Assembly: GCA_026712605.1 (NCBI GenBank)
Contig: JAPORL010000005.1
Coordinates: forward strand, 1-12,889
Length of the DNA stretch: 12,889 bases
Direction: 5' to 3'
Origin: Pseudobdellovibrionaceae bacterium
GTDB taxonomy: Bacteria > Bdellovibrionota > Bdellovibrionia > Bdellovibrionales > UBA1609
In this document: in pieces, positions 1 to 6,471 of the stretch
Layout of the letters: the number at the start of each line of letters is the position of its first letter
Numbering within the stretch: position 1 is the stretch's first letter
Made by a program: the position numbers and the translations under genes
The notes under the pieces: generated by a model
Databases searched by the model: none
Told to the model about the DNA's origin: nothing
Seen by the model: the letters and a program-made list of their open reading frames with translations, nothing else

Positions 1-407
1 GCGGGTGTTTGAGATTGCCGACAGAAGCAGAGTGGGAGTATGCAGTGCGAGCAAATACTCATCCGAATATTCTTTATTTTTTTGGAAGTAATCCTTTTTT
101 ATTAAATAATTATGCTATTTATGGTAGAAATTCAGGAGAAAAAACCCATAAAGTAAAAAGAAAGAATCACAATCCATGGAGTTTGTATGATATGTATGGA
201 AATGTATGGGAGTTTGTTCAGGATACTTGGAGTGAAAAATTACCGGGAGGAACAGATCCTATAGTTAATGTCGTCTTTTCTGATCAGGTTCTTCGTGGAG
301 GTAGTTATTACAACTCGTCAGATGACTTGCGTTCCGCTTTTCGTATTTTCACTCCTCCAAAAGGTAAGGGAAGGTATATCGGCTTTCGCCTTGTAAGGAC
401 GCTTTAA
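1..407 (+). CDS. Formylglycine-generating enzyme-like (SUMF1 fold) protein, 3' part
   Basis: The gene enters from the left edge; the first full codon is at base 3, leaving about 134 residues. Three landmarks of the FGE-sulfatase domain (PF03781) are visible in order: RLPTEAEWEYAVR near the start, then a variant of the 'GLYDMxGNVWEW' block (SLYDMYGNVWEFVQDTW), then RGGSYYN...RSAFR...GFRLV at the end. True formylglycine-generating enzymes convert a sulfatase Cys to formylglycine using two C-terminal cysteines. This fragment has only one Cys, at its extreme N-terminal edge, and none in the C-terminal region, so a non-catalytic or different role (as in many bacterial SUMF1-like proteins, some fused to lipoproteins or kinases) is more likely. 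The N-terminal domain lies outside the window. Family call is firm; activity is unknown. Confidence 0.85.
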   Translation, partial: GCLRLPTEAEWEYAVRANTHPNILYFFGSNPFLLNNYAIYGRNSGEKTHKVKRKNHNPWSLYDMYGNVWEFVQDTWSEKLPGGTDPIVNVVFSDQVLRGGSYYNSSDDLRSAFRIFTPPKGKGRYIGFRLVRTL

Positions 408-717
408 ATCTTTGTATTCTATTGTTTTTTAGCTTACTGAAGTATGAATTTCTGCTATTCCTTATTGAGTAGGCAAAGGTAAATTCTCTATGAAATAAAT
501 TTTAAAATTTCAGCAATAAAAACTTTAAATTCCTTGTAGGCTAAAAAATAGTCAGCTTAGTTTTTTTTATTTTTTGTGATTTTTTTGATAAAATTAAAAA
601 AATAGAAATCTATTTAAAGAAAACTGGGTTTTTAGAGGTATTTTAAAAAAAGGACTTGATTTTTTGTATAAATTATCAAAAATACAGTCTTATTAATACA
701 TAACAGAGAGAGGAAAT
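408..717. other. Intergenic region before the HU gene
   Basis: About 310 nt without a credible gene on either strand. It is extremely AT-rich. Small inverted repeats can be seen (7-nt A/T runs at 579-586 and 596-603; a 6-bp arm pair at 601-614), but none is followed by a T-run in a way that makes a convincing terminator. The promoter for the HU gene is presumably in the last 70 nt. TTGATT at 656-661 and TTGTAT at 664-669 are possible -35 boxes, but no well-spaced -10 stands out, so I do not call one. An AGAGAGGA ribosome-binding site at 706-713 precedes the HU start. Confidence 0.5.
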
Positions 718-990
718 ATGAATAAAACAAAAGTTATAGAAAAAGTTGTTCAAAAAACTGAAGTATCTAAATCAGAAGTGGAAAAGGTTGTGTCTAGTTT
801 TTTAGAAACAATCAAAAGCGCTTTAAAAGATAAACAAATTGTTAGATTGGTGGGTTTTGGTACTTTTTCTTCAAATGAAAGAAAAGCAAGGATAGGGCGT
901 AATCCTCAAACAGGTGAGGAAGTTAAGATTCCTTCTTGTCATCATCCTAAATTTAAACCTGGAAAAGAATTTAAGGAATACCTTAACTAA
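718..990 (+). CDS. HU/IHF-family DNA-binding protein
   Basis: A 90-residue protein of the normal HU length. It has the helical dimerisation half (residues 1-40), the signature VGFGTF at 45-50, the basic arm with RKARIGRNP at 55-63 including the conserved Arg-Asn-Pro that intercalates into DNA, and the C-terminal PKFKPGKEFKEYLN. Known members dimerise, bend DNA and organise the nucleoid; HU and IHF cannot be told apart from sequence alone here. The start is supported by a strong AGAGAGGA site 4-5 nt before ATG. An unusual Cys-His-His occupies residues 74-76, where typical HU proteins have a segment such as Ala-Ser-Lys-Val. The next gene begins 60 nt downstream in the same direction with no clear terminator between. 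Confidence 0.93.
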   Translation: MNKTKVIEKVVQKTEVSKSEVEKVVSSFLETIKSALKDKQIVRLVGFGTFSSNERKARIGRNPQTGEEVKIPSCHHPKFKPGKEFKEYLN

Positions 991-1050
991 TCGGGTTAGA
1001 AGGTTAAACTATTGTTGTCTTTCTTGTTGAATAAAACAGGAAGGAGTCAA

Positions 1051-1554
1051 ATGATAATATTTTTTAGGCTGAGTTTAGTCTTTTTGGCTTTGTTTTGTGT
1101 TTCAGCTTGTTCTTATTTAAAAAAAAGAGCTTTTAATAATTACATGGCTCAATTTAAAGATAAAAAGGCAGAACAAGTTTATTTTGAAAATTTACCTGTT
1201 GATTATAAAAAGCAACAGCATCCTGTTTTAGATTCTTTATGGTGGAATGAAAGTTTGCAAAGTTCCATTTCTTACTTTTCAACCTGCTCTAAAGTATCAA
1301 GGAGTTTAGAAAGCTTTCAAGCTTCCTCCTATCCTTCAAAATATAAACGGATAAGTGTTTCTAAAACAGATAACAGTTTATACTCCCTATTGGAGATTTC
1401 TCAATCTGATAGTGAGAAAATTTATATGTCTATTTATACTATGAAAAAAAAGGACTGTTATTTTAATATCAATTTAGTTGCTGGCTCTATAGATTCTTTT
1501 AATAAGCAAGAGCCTTTATTTAAAAAATTTATAAAAAGTTTTAATTATCAATGA
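1051..1554 (+). CDS. Lipoprotein encoded at the head of the mla operon, function unknown
   Basis: I place the start at ATG 1051, behind an AGGAAGGAG ribosome-binding site (1039-1045 region), rather than at an upstream in-frame TTG at 1012, because this gives a clean lipoprotein signal peptide: a hydrophobic stretch ending in Val-Ser-Ala-Cys with the lipidated Cys at residue 20. The mature part is about 147 residues, basic then mixed, with internal cysteines at 'YFSTCSK' and 'KKDCYF' and a C-terminal pattern of F/L-rich helix. The stop overlaps the mlaE start by 4 nt (ATGA), so the two are almost certainly translated together. That suggests a role with the MCE/Mla transporter, perhaps replacing MlaC or another accessory part, but this is inference. 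I recognise no named domain. Confidence 0.8.
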   Translation: MIIFFRLSLVFLALFCVSACSYLKKRAFNNYMAQFKDKKAEQVYFENLPVDYKKQQHPVLDSLWWNESLQSSISYFSTCSKVSRSLESFQASSYPSKYKRISVSKTDNSLYSLLEISQSDSEKIYMSIYTMKKKDCYFNINLVAGSIDSFNKQEPLFKKFIKSFNYQ

Positions 1555-2333
1555 ATCAACTAATTACTTACTTCTATAATAGTTTAAGCTTTGTTAAAGA
1601 TTTTTTTTCTTTATCAGGCTCTGTTTTTTATCACACTTTTAAAGGGCCTTTTTATTATCGTTTGATGATTCAAAACATGTATGATTTTGGTTATCGCTCT
1701 TTATTTATTGTTATCTTTTTTGCTATGAGTGTAGGTTTTATTGTAACTCTTCATACAGGCTATGGTTTAGAAAATTATGGAGCAAAAATTTATGTTTCAA
1801 AGATGATGATACTTTCTCTTTTTTTTTTGTTTTTAACCGTTTTAATTGTGTTTATATTAGCTGGTAAAATTGGCTCAGGTATTACTTCTGAAATTGCTTC
1901 TATGAAAATTTCAGAGCAATTAGAAGCTTTAAGAGCTTTAGGAGTTTCTCCCTTAAAAAGAGTGATTATTCCTAAAGTTTTAGCTTGCTTTTTTATTATA
2001 CCTATCTTATGCATTTTTGTCAGCGCTATAGGTCTTTTAACGAGCGCTTATGTTGGAAAAGTTTTTTTACAGTTAGATTTTATAAATTTTTTAGGTCAAG
2101 CTTTATTAACCCCTCCTTTGGAGTTTTTTCTTTTTGGAGTTTTTAAAACATTTGTTTTTGCTTTTTTTATCGCAATTACATCTTGCCATTATGGTTTAAA
2201 AATTAGTAAAGGATCTTATGAAATGGGACAATCCACTATGAGAGCTTTTGTTGTGTCTTTTATTCTTATTATTTTTGGAGATCTGATTTTGACAACTATT
2301 TATTATAACTTTATTCACTTTGGCGGAAAATAA
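1551..2333 (+). CDS. mlaE: MlaE-family phospholipid ABC transporter permease
   Basis: A 260-residue, strongly hydrophobic protein of the usual MlaE length (PF02405). The family's most conserved block is clear in the middle: a Gly-Lys-Ile-Gly-Ser-Gly segment, then SEIASMKISEQLEALRALGV, and then 'PKVLA' leading into the last membrane helices. In characterised diderms, two MlaE copies form the membrane core of the MlaFEDB complex, which moves phospholipids between the inner and outer membranes. The start codon overlaps the stop of the upstream lipoprotein gene, so no independent ribosome-binding site is needed. mlaF follows 34 nt later and mlaD overlaps mlaF, giving the classic permease-ATPase-MCE set. 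Homologues also occur as TGD1 in chloroplasts. Confident call. Confidence 0.93.
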   Translation: MNQLITYFYNSLSFVKDFFSLSGSVFYHTFKGPFYYRLMIQNMYDFGYRSLFIVIFFAMSVGFIVTLHTGYGLENYGAKIYVSKMMILSLFFLFLTVLIVFILAGKIGSGITSEIASMKISEQLEALRALGVSPLKRVIIPKVLACFFIIPILCIFVSAIGLLTSAYVGKVFLQLDFINFLGQALLTPPLEFFLFGVFKTFVFAFFIAITSCHYGLKISKGSYEMGQSTMRAFVVSFILIIFGDLILTTIYYNFIHFGGK

Positions 2334-2367
2334 TAATTAATCTAGGATTTATTTTTGGAGTAAGAAA

Positions 2368-3135
2368 ATGTTAAATAAAAATTTGATAGAAGTAAAAAAA
2401 TTTTATGTAAGCTATGGAGAAAAGGAAATTTTAAAAGATTTAAACTTTACTGTTCGTGAAAAAGAATGTTTTACAATTGTAGGAGATTCGGGAGTTGGTA
2501 AGACGACAATCTTAAGCTGTATTATAGGCTTAAAAAAACCAACACAAGGAGAAGTTATAGTTGAAGGAGAAAATGTAGTTAATATGAATGAAGAAGAGCT
2601 TATTCCTATTCGCAAAAAAGTAGCCTATGCTTTTCAAAATGGAGCTCTATTTGATTCTATGACAGTATTTGAAAATTTAGCTTTTCCCTTAATAGAACAT
2701 GAGAAAATAGGCTATAAGACTTTAAAAAAGAGAGTGAATATGGAATTAGAGGCTTTTGAGCTTAAAGGGACAGAGAATCTATATCCTTCTGAACTTTCAG
2801 GAGGAATGCGGAAAAGAGTAGGTATTGCTCGTTGTATGATGTTAAAACCAAAAGTGATATTATATGATGAGCCTACGGTCAGTTTGGATCCTTACAATAC
2901 AGCTAATTTAGTAAAAACTATGTTAAAATTGAAAAAAAGGGGAACTACATCCGTTTTAGTTACTCATAATATGTCAGTTGCTCTTCAAATTTCTGATAGG
3001 ATAGCTCTCTTGTCTGATGGAAAAATTTCAGCTATAGGAACACCTGAAACCATTGAAAAAGATTATAATGTGTTATTGAAAAACTTTATGGAAGGAATAA
3101 AAGGAGGGTCTAAAAATGAAAAAAAATCTGTTTAA
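2368..3135 (+). CDS. mlaF: MlaF-family phospholipid transport ATPase
   Basis: A 255-residue ABC ATPase with every nucleotide-binding motif present: Walker A GDSGVGKT at 39-46, Q-loop Gln90, signature LSGGM at 143-147, Walker B VILYDE at 163-168, D-loop SLDP at 172-175 and switch His200. It powers the MlaE permease from the cytoplasmic face. The D-loop lead-in reads EPTVSLDP where MlaF proteins commonly have EPTSGLDP. ATG 2368 has a GGAG site 7 nt upstream (2357-2360). Its last 20 nt overlap the start of mlaD. No mlaB (STAS-domain regulator, a usual partner in enterobacteria) lies nearby. Confidence 0.94.
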   Translation: MLNKNLIEVKKFYVSYGEKEILKDLNFTVREKECFTIVGDSGVGKTTILSCIIGLKKPTQGEVIVEGENVVNMNEEELIPIRKKVAYAFQNGALFDSMTVFENLAFPLIEHEKIGYKTLKKRVNMELEAFELKGTENLYPSELSGGMRKRVGIARCMMLKPKVILYDEPTVSLDPYNTANLVKTMLKLKKRGTTSVLVTHNMSVALQISDRIALLSDGKISAIGTPETIEKDYNVLLKNFMEGIKGGSKNEKKSV

Positions 3136-3850
3136 GTCAATTGTAGTTTGGATTATTGTAATCACAGGGATTATTGTTTTTTCTATTTTTACTTATATTA
3201 TTGGAAATAATAAAGGTCAGCTTTTTGGAACTTTTGTGATTTATAGAACTCAGATGAAGGAATCTTCAGGAATTTATGTAGGGACTAAGGTTACAATACA
3301 TGGTAAAATTACAGGCAATATTGTCAATGTAACAATCCTTGATAATGGAGAAGTAGAGCTTGATTTTAGTGTGCGAAAAAAACACAGATTTATTATTACA
3401 GAGTCAAGTATTGTGGAATTAAAAAATTCAGGGGCCTTAGGTGATCGCTATATTAATATTAGGACAGAGGATTTGTCAGCTCCTAAGTTGAAAAAAGGCT
3501 CTTTAATTCCTTATAAAAAAACTTCTAATTTATTATCCCTTTTTACAGGAAGGGAAGACAGTAAGTCTCTGCAATCCTTAAAAGATATTTTTGGTAGTGT
3601 AAATGATTTACTGGATCGATTAAATAAAGAAGGTTTAAAAGGAGTTTTATCAAAATCCGATCAAAAAGAATTAAGCCAACTATTAAAACATACAAATAGT
3701 GTTGTGAGAAAAATAGATTCAGGAGAAGGCACTTTAGGAGCTTTGATTAACGATAAAAGCTTATACAATAGAGCGCTTATTCTACTAGGAGAGCGTCCAA
3801 AAAAAGGCTATTTACAAGATTTAACAAATCGCTCAAAAAAAACTCAGTAA
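3116..3850 (+). CDS. mlaD: MlaD-family MCE-domain lipid-binding protein
   Basis: A 244-residue protein with one N-terminal transmembrane anchor (about residues 8-29) and a periplasmic MCE domain (about 37-120). Typical features are 'SSGIYVGTKV', the Gly-rich turn in KITGNIV, and NSGALGDRYINI near the domain end. The remaining ~100 residues are predominantly helical and charged, as in single-MCE-domain proteins. In known systems MlaD hexamers form a lipid channel above MlaFE. An AAGGAGGG ribosome-binding site (3101-3108) lies inside the 3' end of mlaF, and the 20-nt overlap suggests translational coupling. No mlaC or mlaB follows: the operon ends here, next to a possible weak hairpin terminator. 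Confidence 0.92.
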   Translation: MKKNLFKSIVVWIIVITGIIVFSIFTYIIGNNKGQLFGTFVIYRTQMKESSGIYVGTKVTIHGKITGNIVNVTILDNGEVELDFSVRKKHRFIITESSIVELKNSGALGDRYINIRTEDLSAPKLKKGSLIPYKKTSNLLSLFTGREDSKSLQSLKDIFGSVNDLLDRLNKEGLKGVLSKSDQKELSQLLKHTNSVVRKIDSGEGTLGALINDKSLYNRALILLGERPKKGYLQDLTNRSKKTQ

Positions 3851-3861
3851 AAATTTGAAAT

Positions 3862-3884
3862 AAGATTTTAAAGAAATCTTTTAG
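3862..3884 (+). terminator. Possible weak hairpin terminator after mlaD
   Basis: Twelve nt past the mlaD stop, AAGATTT (3862-3868) and AAATCTT (3874-3880) form a 7-bp stem with a 5-nt loop, followed by only a short T-run. The stem has a single G-C pair, so the call is tentative. Confidence 0.35.
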
Positions 3885-3982
3885 AAAATCAGTTTGCTCA
3901 ATTCAATAAAAATGTTAGTCTGTTTAATGTTTAAATCCTTGATAAAGGGATTAAAAATTAAGCTAAATCTAATATTTTAATT

Positions 3983-4297
3983 ATGAAAAAATCTCTTGTT
4001 TCTATTTCATCGGTTTTAGAAGATCTATTTAAGAAAAAATCTTCTCATTTTTCAGAAATTTATTTTTTACTCCAATTAAAACAAATTTGGAATCAAATAG
4101 TTGGAAATCAAATTTCAAAATGGGCTATTCCTAGTCAATTTAAAAATAAGAATCTTTATTTAAATCTTCCAGATTCTACTCATTTACAAGAAATGCACTT
4201 TGCAAAAGAGACTTTAAAAGATAAAATAAATAGTCGCTTTCCTTCAGTAAAAATAAATAAAATTATTTTAACAGTTAAAAATAAATCTTTTAAATGA
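3983..4297 (+). CDS. DUF721 (DciA-like) protein
   Basis: A 104-residue basic protein matching the DUF721 layout: an N-terminal 'L..LF' helix, the central W-x2-IVG-x-QISKWAIP block (Trp near residue 36), a short LYLNLPDSTHLQEM strand-helix, and a C-terminal 'INKIILTVK' strand. Some family members (DciA) help load the replicative helicase; others are uncharacterised, so I give no gene symbol. ATG 3983 has no Shine-Dalgarno sequence: the preceding bases are all A/T, which may mean a leaderless or weakly initiated message. Its stop is only 3 nt before the first base of tRNA-Ser, so the two are probably transcribed together. Confidence 0.75.
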   Translation: MKKSLVSISSVLEDLFKKKSSHFSEIYFLLQLKQIWNQIVGNQISKWAIPSQFKNKNLYLNLPDSTHLQEMHFAKETLKDKINSRFPSVKINKIILTVKNKSFK

Positions 4298-4300
4298 AGG

Positions 4301-4390
4301 GGAGAGATGGCCGAGTGGCTGAAGGCGCGCGCTTGGAAAGCGCGTAGGCGGGTAACCGTCTCGTGGGTTCGAATCCCTCTCTCTCCGCCA
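4301..4390 (+). tRNA. tRNA-Ser (anticodon GGA)
   Basis: A complete class II tRNA. The acceptor stem GGAGAGA (4301-4307) pairs with TCTCTCC (4380-4386), followed by discriminator G and an encoded CCA (4388-4390). The anticodon stem CGCGC/GCGCG (4328-4332 with 4340-4344) encloses loop TTGGAAA with anticodon GGA at 4335-4337, reading UCC/UCU serine codons. The long variable arm and a T-arm with GGTTCGAATCC are present. It begins 3 nt after the DUF721 stop and marks the border between plus-strand core genes and the minus-strand paralogue array. Confidence 0.97.
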
Positions 4391-4421
4391 GTTATTTGTA
4401 ATGAATTTTTAAAAGGCTTAT

Positions 4422-4444
4422 ATTAAATTTTTTAAAAATTTAAT
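4422..4444. terminator. A/T palindrome between convergent genes, possible bidirectional terminator
   Basis: ATTAAATTTTT and AAAAATTTAAT are perfect 11-bp arms around a single T. The element overlaps the stop codon of the minus-strand gene ending at 4440 and lies 31 nt after tRNA-Ser, where transcripts from both sides converge. There is no G-C pair in the stem. Similar T6A5-type sequence followed by TTAAT recurs at the 3' ends of the other array members. Confidence 0.35.
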
Positions 4445-5129
4445 GTGCAGGTTGTAGTAGGCAATTATTATTAAAACTATTTATAATAGCTTGTTCATAT
4501 CTCTCGTTCATTCTCTCTTCATCATCTTTTGCATCCTCTAGATCATATTCAGCATCCTCTAGATTATTTTCTGCAACATCTAGATTATCTTCTGCAGAAT
4601 CTTCAGCCTCTTTGGCAGAATCTTCAGCCTCTTGTGCCAGTTTTAGAGGCTCGTAATCCAATGCATTATCTATAGCCTCTTGTGCCACTTTTAAAGCATT
4701 TTTTGCAACTTTTACAGAAGTGTTTATAATTTGTATAGACTCGTAATCGTATAAAGGATTTTGAGCAGAAAATACCTCATTTATAGATTCACTTATAGCC
4801 TCTATAGTCTCTTCGGAATCATCTAAGTTATCTTTTATATCAAACAGATGAGAATCGTCAACTTCTGTCGCATCTATAAGCTCTTCTAAATTATATAAAT
4901 CCTCTCGTGCCACTTTTAAAGCATTTTTTGCAACTTTTAAATCCTCTACAGCAGATAATATATCGCTTTTCGCTGTCTCCCAGTCTGCTTTTGCTTCCTC
5001 TAGTATATATAAGAAATTTTGACATTCACTAGATAAAGTAGCTTGTTCATTAGGCTTTTCTCCTTGATATCCAGAAACAGATGTAATAAAACTAAGTGAA
5101 AATAGTAAAATAAAAAATCTGAAAAACAT
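4440..5129 (-). CDS. Array paralogue 1: acidic coiled-coil exported protein without lipobox Cys
   Basis: A 229-residue, very acidic, Ala-rich helical protein. Its N-terminus MFFRFFILLFSLSFITSV resembles the signal peptides of the next two paralogues, but the lipobox Cys (Cys18 there) is Val here and the region reads SVSG-Y. It would therefore be exported by a type I signal or stay anchored, not lipidated. The array module is present: opening Cys36, Ala46, Trp50, and closing FNNNC at Cys223 (with one extra residue between Ala and Phe). The centre contains the repeated segment VAKNALKVA and a C-terminal heptad region. A good AAGGAG site (5136-5141 in plus coordinates) sits 6 nt before the start. 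This is the last gene of the array; its stop faces tRNA-Ser. Function unknown. Confidence 0.85.
   Translation of the reverse strand: MFFRFFILLFSLSFITSVSGYQGEKPNEQATLSSECQNFLYILEEAKADWETAKSDILSAVEDLKVAKNALKVAREDLYNLEELIDATEVDDSHLFDIKDNLDDSEETIEAISESINEVFSAQNPLYDYESIQIINTSVKVAKNALKVAQEAIDNALDYEPLKLAQEAEDSAKEAEDSAEDNLDVAENNLEDAEYDLEDAKDDEERMNERYEQAIINSFNNNCLLQPAH
4528..4632. repeat. Five 21-bp tandem repeats in array paralogue 1
   Basis: Units start at 4528, 4549, 4570, 4591 and 4612. The first three share a 'GCATCCTCTAGATTAT'-like core and the last two are near-identical to each other (one differs in its first bases). Each unit is seven codons, encoding heptads such as EDAEYDL, ENNLEDA and AEDSAKE, so unit gain or loss would lengthen the coiled coil by whole heptads without frameshift. 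Confidence 0.85.
4683..4939. repeat. 32-bp direct repeats (4683-4714 and 4908-4939) in array paralogue 1
   Basis: The two 32-nt copies are identical and begin 225 nt (75 codons) apart in the same frame, encoding the duplicated segment around VAKNALKVA. They mark an internal duplication of a helical segment and would be substrates for in-frame deletion or expansion by recombination. Confidence 0.85.
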
Positions 5130-5152
5130 AAGTAACTCCTTTTTAATAGTTT

Positions 5153-5182
5153 ATTAAATAATAAGCTTTCTGTAGTTGTCAA
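5153..5182 (-). promoter_or_regulatory. Probable sigma70-type promoter for array paralogue 1
   Basis: On the minus strand TTGACA (5177-5182) is followed after 18 nt by TTTAAT (5153-5158), five of six matches to TATAAT. It lies 23-53 nt before the start codon, leaving room for the AAGGAG site. TTGACA also recurs upstream of other array members. Confidence 0.5.
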
Positions 5183-5201
5183 CTCTTTCAAACTAAAAAA
5201 T

Positions 5202-5843
5202 TTACTGTATAGATTCGGGGCACTGACTATTAAAATTATTTCTCGCTTTTTGATATTCTTTTTTGGCCGCCAGTTCATAAATTTCTGCATCACCTAGCTT
5301 ATCTCCCATAGTCGCCATATTATTTCCTAACTGAGATAGATAAACTTCAAGCACATTACCTTGATTTTTTGCGATTTCATAATTATTTTCTGCCAACTTA
5401 TAATATTTTTTTGCATTTTCTAAGTTTTTTTGTTTTTCCTTCCATCCTTTTTTTGCTTGATCGACTGTGTATAAGAGTAATGTACAATCAGTATATGAAG
5501 AAGATATTTTTGGTTCTTCTGTTAACTCTTCTTCTGTTAACTCTTTTTCTGTATTAGATCTTAGGCACTGACTATTAAAATTCTCTATCGCTATTTTATA
5601 ATTTTTAATAGTTTCCAGCTCAGTATTGTCTGCATCATCTAGATCCTTTTTTGCATTATCTTTTGTTTCATCATCTTCTGCAATTTTTAAAGTCTTTTTT
5701 GCAGATAACACCTTACTGTTCGTTTCCTCCCAGGCTTTTTTTGCTAATTTTTGTTTATCTAAGAGTTCTTGACATGATTCAGACGAATCACAAGATGCAA
5801 TAATAACAAGTGAAAATAATAAAATAAAAAATTTGAAAAACAT
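5202..5843 (-). CDS. Array paralogue 2: lipoprotein with two complete modules
   Basis: A 213-residue lipoprotein: signal MFFKFFILLFSLVIIASC with lipidated Cys18. It carries the array module twice. Module one runs from Cys24 (Ala34, Trp38) to NYKIAIENFNSQC at Cys93. Module two runs from Cys120 (Ala130, Trp134) to EYQKARNNFNSQC at Cys208. The linker between them holds a pentapeptide repeat (ELTEE twice plus). Spacing C-x9-A-x3-W is exact in both. Each module is expected to be a helical hairpin whose ends could be joined by a disulfide in the periplasm (inference from the bracketed cysteines). The ribosome-binding site is weak (AAAGAG). A TTGACT box at 5916-5921 may be its -35. Function unknown. 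Confidence 0.87.
   Translation of the reverse strand: MFFKFFILLFSLVIIASCDSSESCQELLDKQKLAKKAWEETNSKVLSAKKTLKIAEDDETKDNAKKDLDDADNTELETIKNYKIAIENFNSQCLRSNTEKELTEEELTEEPKISSSYTDCTLLLYTVDQAKKGWKEKQKNLENAKKYYKLAENNYEIAKNQGNVLEVYLSQLGNNMATMGDKLGDAEIYELAAKKEYQKARNNFNSQCPESIQ
5514..5552. repeat. 15-bp tandem repeat in the inter-module linker
   Basis: TTCTTCTGTTAACTC occurs perfectly at 5514-5528 and 5529-5543, followed by a partial third copy. It encodes ELTEE pentapeptides on the minus strand, between the two modules of paralogue 2. Confidence 0.85.
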
Positions 5844-5998
5844 AAATTACTCTTTTTTATTTTTCAAATGACATTTTTTTAGACTAGTTTTAAAGCTAGA
5901 TTTTTAGATTCTTTAAGTCAATGTTTAAATTATTTTTTAAAAAGAATAGGACTTAATAATGGTTTTTTTATCATTTATGAATTAATTTTTTAACTAAA

Positions 5999-6046
5999 TT
6001 AACTCTACTTTTAGTGTTGAGCATGGAAGATCAATACTGTAAATAT
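5999..6046 (-). other. Leader-like relic without a gene
   Basis: Bases 5999-6046 closely match the leader of paralogue 3 (6408-6457): TTAACTCTACTTTTAGTGTTG versus TTAACTATACTTTAGTGTTG, then a shared GCAT.GAA...TAAATAT segment. The matching position for a start codon has no ATG and no module sequence follows. It looks like the upstream part of a lost array member. The rest of the gap 5844-6065 shows no gene. Confidence 0.5.
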
Positions 6047-6065
6047 TACTTACTATATAAAGCCT

Positions 6066-6404
6066 TTAAACCTTTATTTGCATATTTAGGCACTGATTAT
6101 TAAACTTATCTATAGTTATTTTATACTTTTCAATAGCTTCCAGTTCAGTCTCTTCTGCATTATTTAAAGCCTCTTCTGTATTATTTAAAGCCTCTTCTTT
6201 TGCATCTTTTAAAGACTTTTCTGCAGATAATGTATTGCTGTTCGCTGTATTCCAGACTTTTTCTGCTGATTTCTGTTCATTTAAGAGTTTTTGACAATCA
6301 TTGGATAAATTTTTATAGATGTTAGAGTTTGCTTCAGATCCAGACAAATCACAAGATGCAATAATAGCAAGTGAAAATAGTAAAATAAAAAATCTGAAGG
6401 ACAT
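6066..6404 (-). CDS. Array paralogue 3: single-module lipoprotein
   Basis: A 112-residue lipoprotein. Signal MSFRFFILLFSLAIIASC gives lipidated Cys18, then a short linker and one module: opening Cys37, Ala47, Trp51, and closing KYKITIDKFNNQC at Cys105. The middle is an Ala/Glu-rich helix with two tandem heptads (EEALNNT / EEALNNA). By signal peptide it belongs with paralogues 1 and 2 (FFILLF type). It has no recognisable Shine-Dalgarno sequence; the bases before ATG read AGTTAATAT. The next array gene upstream ends 67 nt away, so its promoter must overlap that gene's 3' flank or it is read through. Function unknown. Confidence 0.83.
   Translation of the reverse strand: MSFRFFILLFSLAIIASCDLSGSEANSNIYKNLSNDCQKLLNEQKSAEKVWNTANSNTLSAEKSLKDAKEEALNNTEEALNNAEETELEAIEKYKITIDKFNNQCLNMQIKV
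6154..6195. repeat. Two 21-bp tandem repeats in array paralogue 3
   Basis: Units 6154-6174 and 6175-6195 differ at a single base (TCTGCATTA versus TCTGTATTA) and encode consecutive heptads in the helical core. The high identity suggests a recent duplication. Confidence 0.85.
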
Positions 6405-6471
6405 ATATTAACTATACTTTAGTGTTGTTTTTGCATAGAAAATAACAGTATAAATATCAGCTTTTAAAAAA

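Noticed and set aside
1012..1050. Upstream TTG start for the mla-operon lipoprotein
   Set aside because: It would put 13 polar residues ahead of the signal peptide; ATG 1051 has a strong ribosome-binding site.
5000..5293. 97-residue minus-strand reading frame across the paralogue 1 start
   Set aside because: It overlaps two well-supported array genes in another frame, lacks any family pattern, and has no ribosome-binding site.
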